Shown piece by piece: positions 63,591 to 64,000 of a DNA stretch of 64,000 bases. Below the pieces are notes generated by a model. It was not told where the DNA came from, did not search any database, and worked only from the letters and a program-made list of their open reading frames with translations. Made by a program: the position numbers and the translations under genes. Origin of the DNA: Vanilla planifolia (Eukaryota; Streptophyta; Magnoliopsida; Asparagales; Orchidaceae); NCBI GenBank assembly GCA_023846275.1, contig CM043869.1:37226737-37290736 (forward strand). The letters run 5' to 3'. Numbering within the stretch: the first letter of the stretch is position 1; the number at the start of each line of letters is the position of its first letter.

Positions 63591-64000
63591 ATGCGTACTG
63601 CCGTCTCTTCGCTTCAGTTGACCATTTCGCCGTGTTACTTCGCGAACAATTACTCTGGGGTCTTGCATAGGCCCCATAGATGTCAATCTATCCTTGGGAG
63701 ATCTATAACTGCCAGGGTTTTCTCCTCTGTTATTGCGGCGGCTTCTGCAGATACTGGGAAATGGAGATGGGAACCCTTACGGAAAAAGAAGGTCATGCTG
63801 CGCGTTGGATATGTAGGAACTGATTATAAAGGTCACTTCATTTGTCACATTTTCCTGGTTTCTCTGTTATGTTTTCATTTTTAACTTTCATTGATTTTTC
63901 TAGACCATAATGATCTCCTTAGGTCTTCAGATGCAGCGAACGGGCTCTATACCGAGTAAGTACAACTCTTTCTTCTTTTTTTTTTTTATTTATTTAAATA
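63591..64000 (+). CDS. TruA-type tRNA pseudouridine synthase, 5' part
   Basis: Two exons are inside the window: 63,591-63,831 and 63,923-63,955, with GT-AG borders and matching phase. The gene continues past the window end (donor GTAAG at 63,956). The first 91 residues are visible. Residues 1 to about 60 are rich in Ser, Arg and Ala and poor in acids, which looks like an organelle transit peptide. From about 69 the sequence KVMLRVGYVGTDYKGLQMQ matches the first strand of TruA/Pus1-type enzymes (usual form LR.AYDGT.Y.G.Q.Q). These isomerise uridine to pseudouridine in tRNA, with an aspartate as catalytic residue; that residue lies beyond the window. Which position or RNA it modifies cannot be told from this part. 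It is head to head with the sororin-like gene. Confidence 0.82.

Overview
The window reads as nuclear DNA of a flowering plant. Five protein-coding loci, four of them split by GT-AG introns, lie in very AT-rich DNA full of decayed LTR retrotransposons, short tandem repeats and featureless AT sequence. All five loci have plant-type or widely conserved protein families. Two of them (the proline-rich gene near 35 kb and the peroxidase near 48.6 kb) are strikingly GC-rich against the AT-rich surroundings, while the saposin-like gene is AT-rich. I cannot place the plant further; the strong GC contrast between genes would suit a monocot or early-diverging lineage, but that is a guess.

Layout. 0.3-2.9 kb: a noncoding LTR-like repeat (copy A), interrupted by a fossil piece of a mitovirus RNA polymerase and with its last ~0.6 kb duplicated in tandem. 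3.1-4.9 kb: no convincing gene, a GA microsatellite. 4,998-11,790 (minus): a five-exon gene for a secreted or vacuolar protein with two saposin B domains, with a 4.5 kb first intron. 12.0-12.74 kb: a small TRIM-like element. 13.1-20.13 kb: a wrecked Ty3/gypsy element (minus) with long terminal repeats, gag and protease traces and a second copy (B) of the LTR-like repeat inside. 20.13-24.0 kb: an old Ty1/copia element (minus), followed by a copia tail on the plus strand to ~24.8 kb. 25-34 kb: intergenic, with a 5' LTR fragment, degenerate minisatellites and a copia RNase H remnant. 34,771-35,286 (plus): a single-exon gene for a proline/serine-rich protein of the DUF688 type. 35.4-48 kb: intergenic, with the 5' end of an LTR element (minus), two copies of another dispersed repeat, GC-richer repeat islands and a gypsy polymerase fragment. 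48,095-49,133 (minus): a class III peroxidase. 49.2-59.5 kb: intergenic, with repeat fragments and a 0.4 kb GC-rich island. 59,581-63,299 (minus): a four-exon gene for a small basic protein that looks like plant sororin. 63,591 to the window end (plus): the first two exons of a TruA-type tRNA pseudouridine synthase, head to head with the sororin-like gene.

The genes do not form a pathway. The only close functional arrangement is the head-to-head pair at the right end, whose start codons are 291 bp apart and which probably share a promoter region. The most unusual item is the mitovirus fossil: the related repeat at 14.8-16.6 kb lacks it, so the two copies work as a filled and an empty site. 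All exon boundaries were derived by hand from reading frame, splice signals and phase; repeat borders are approximate.
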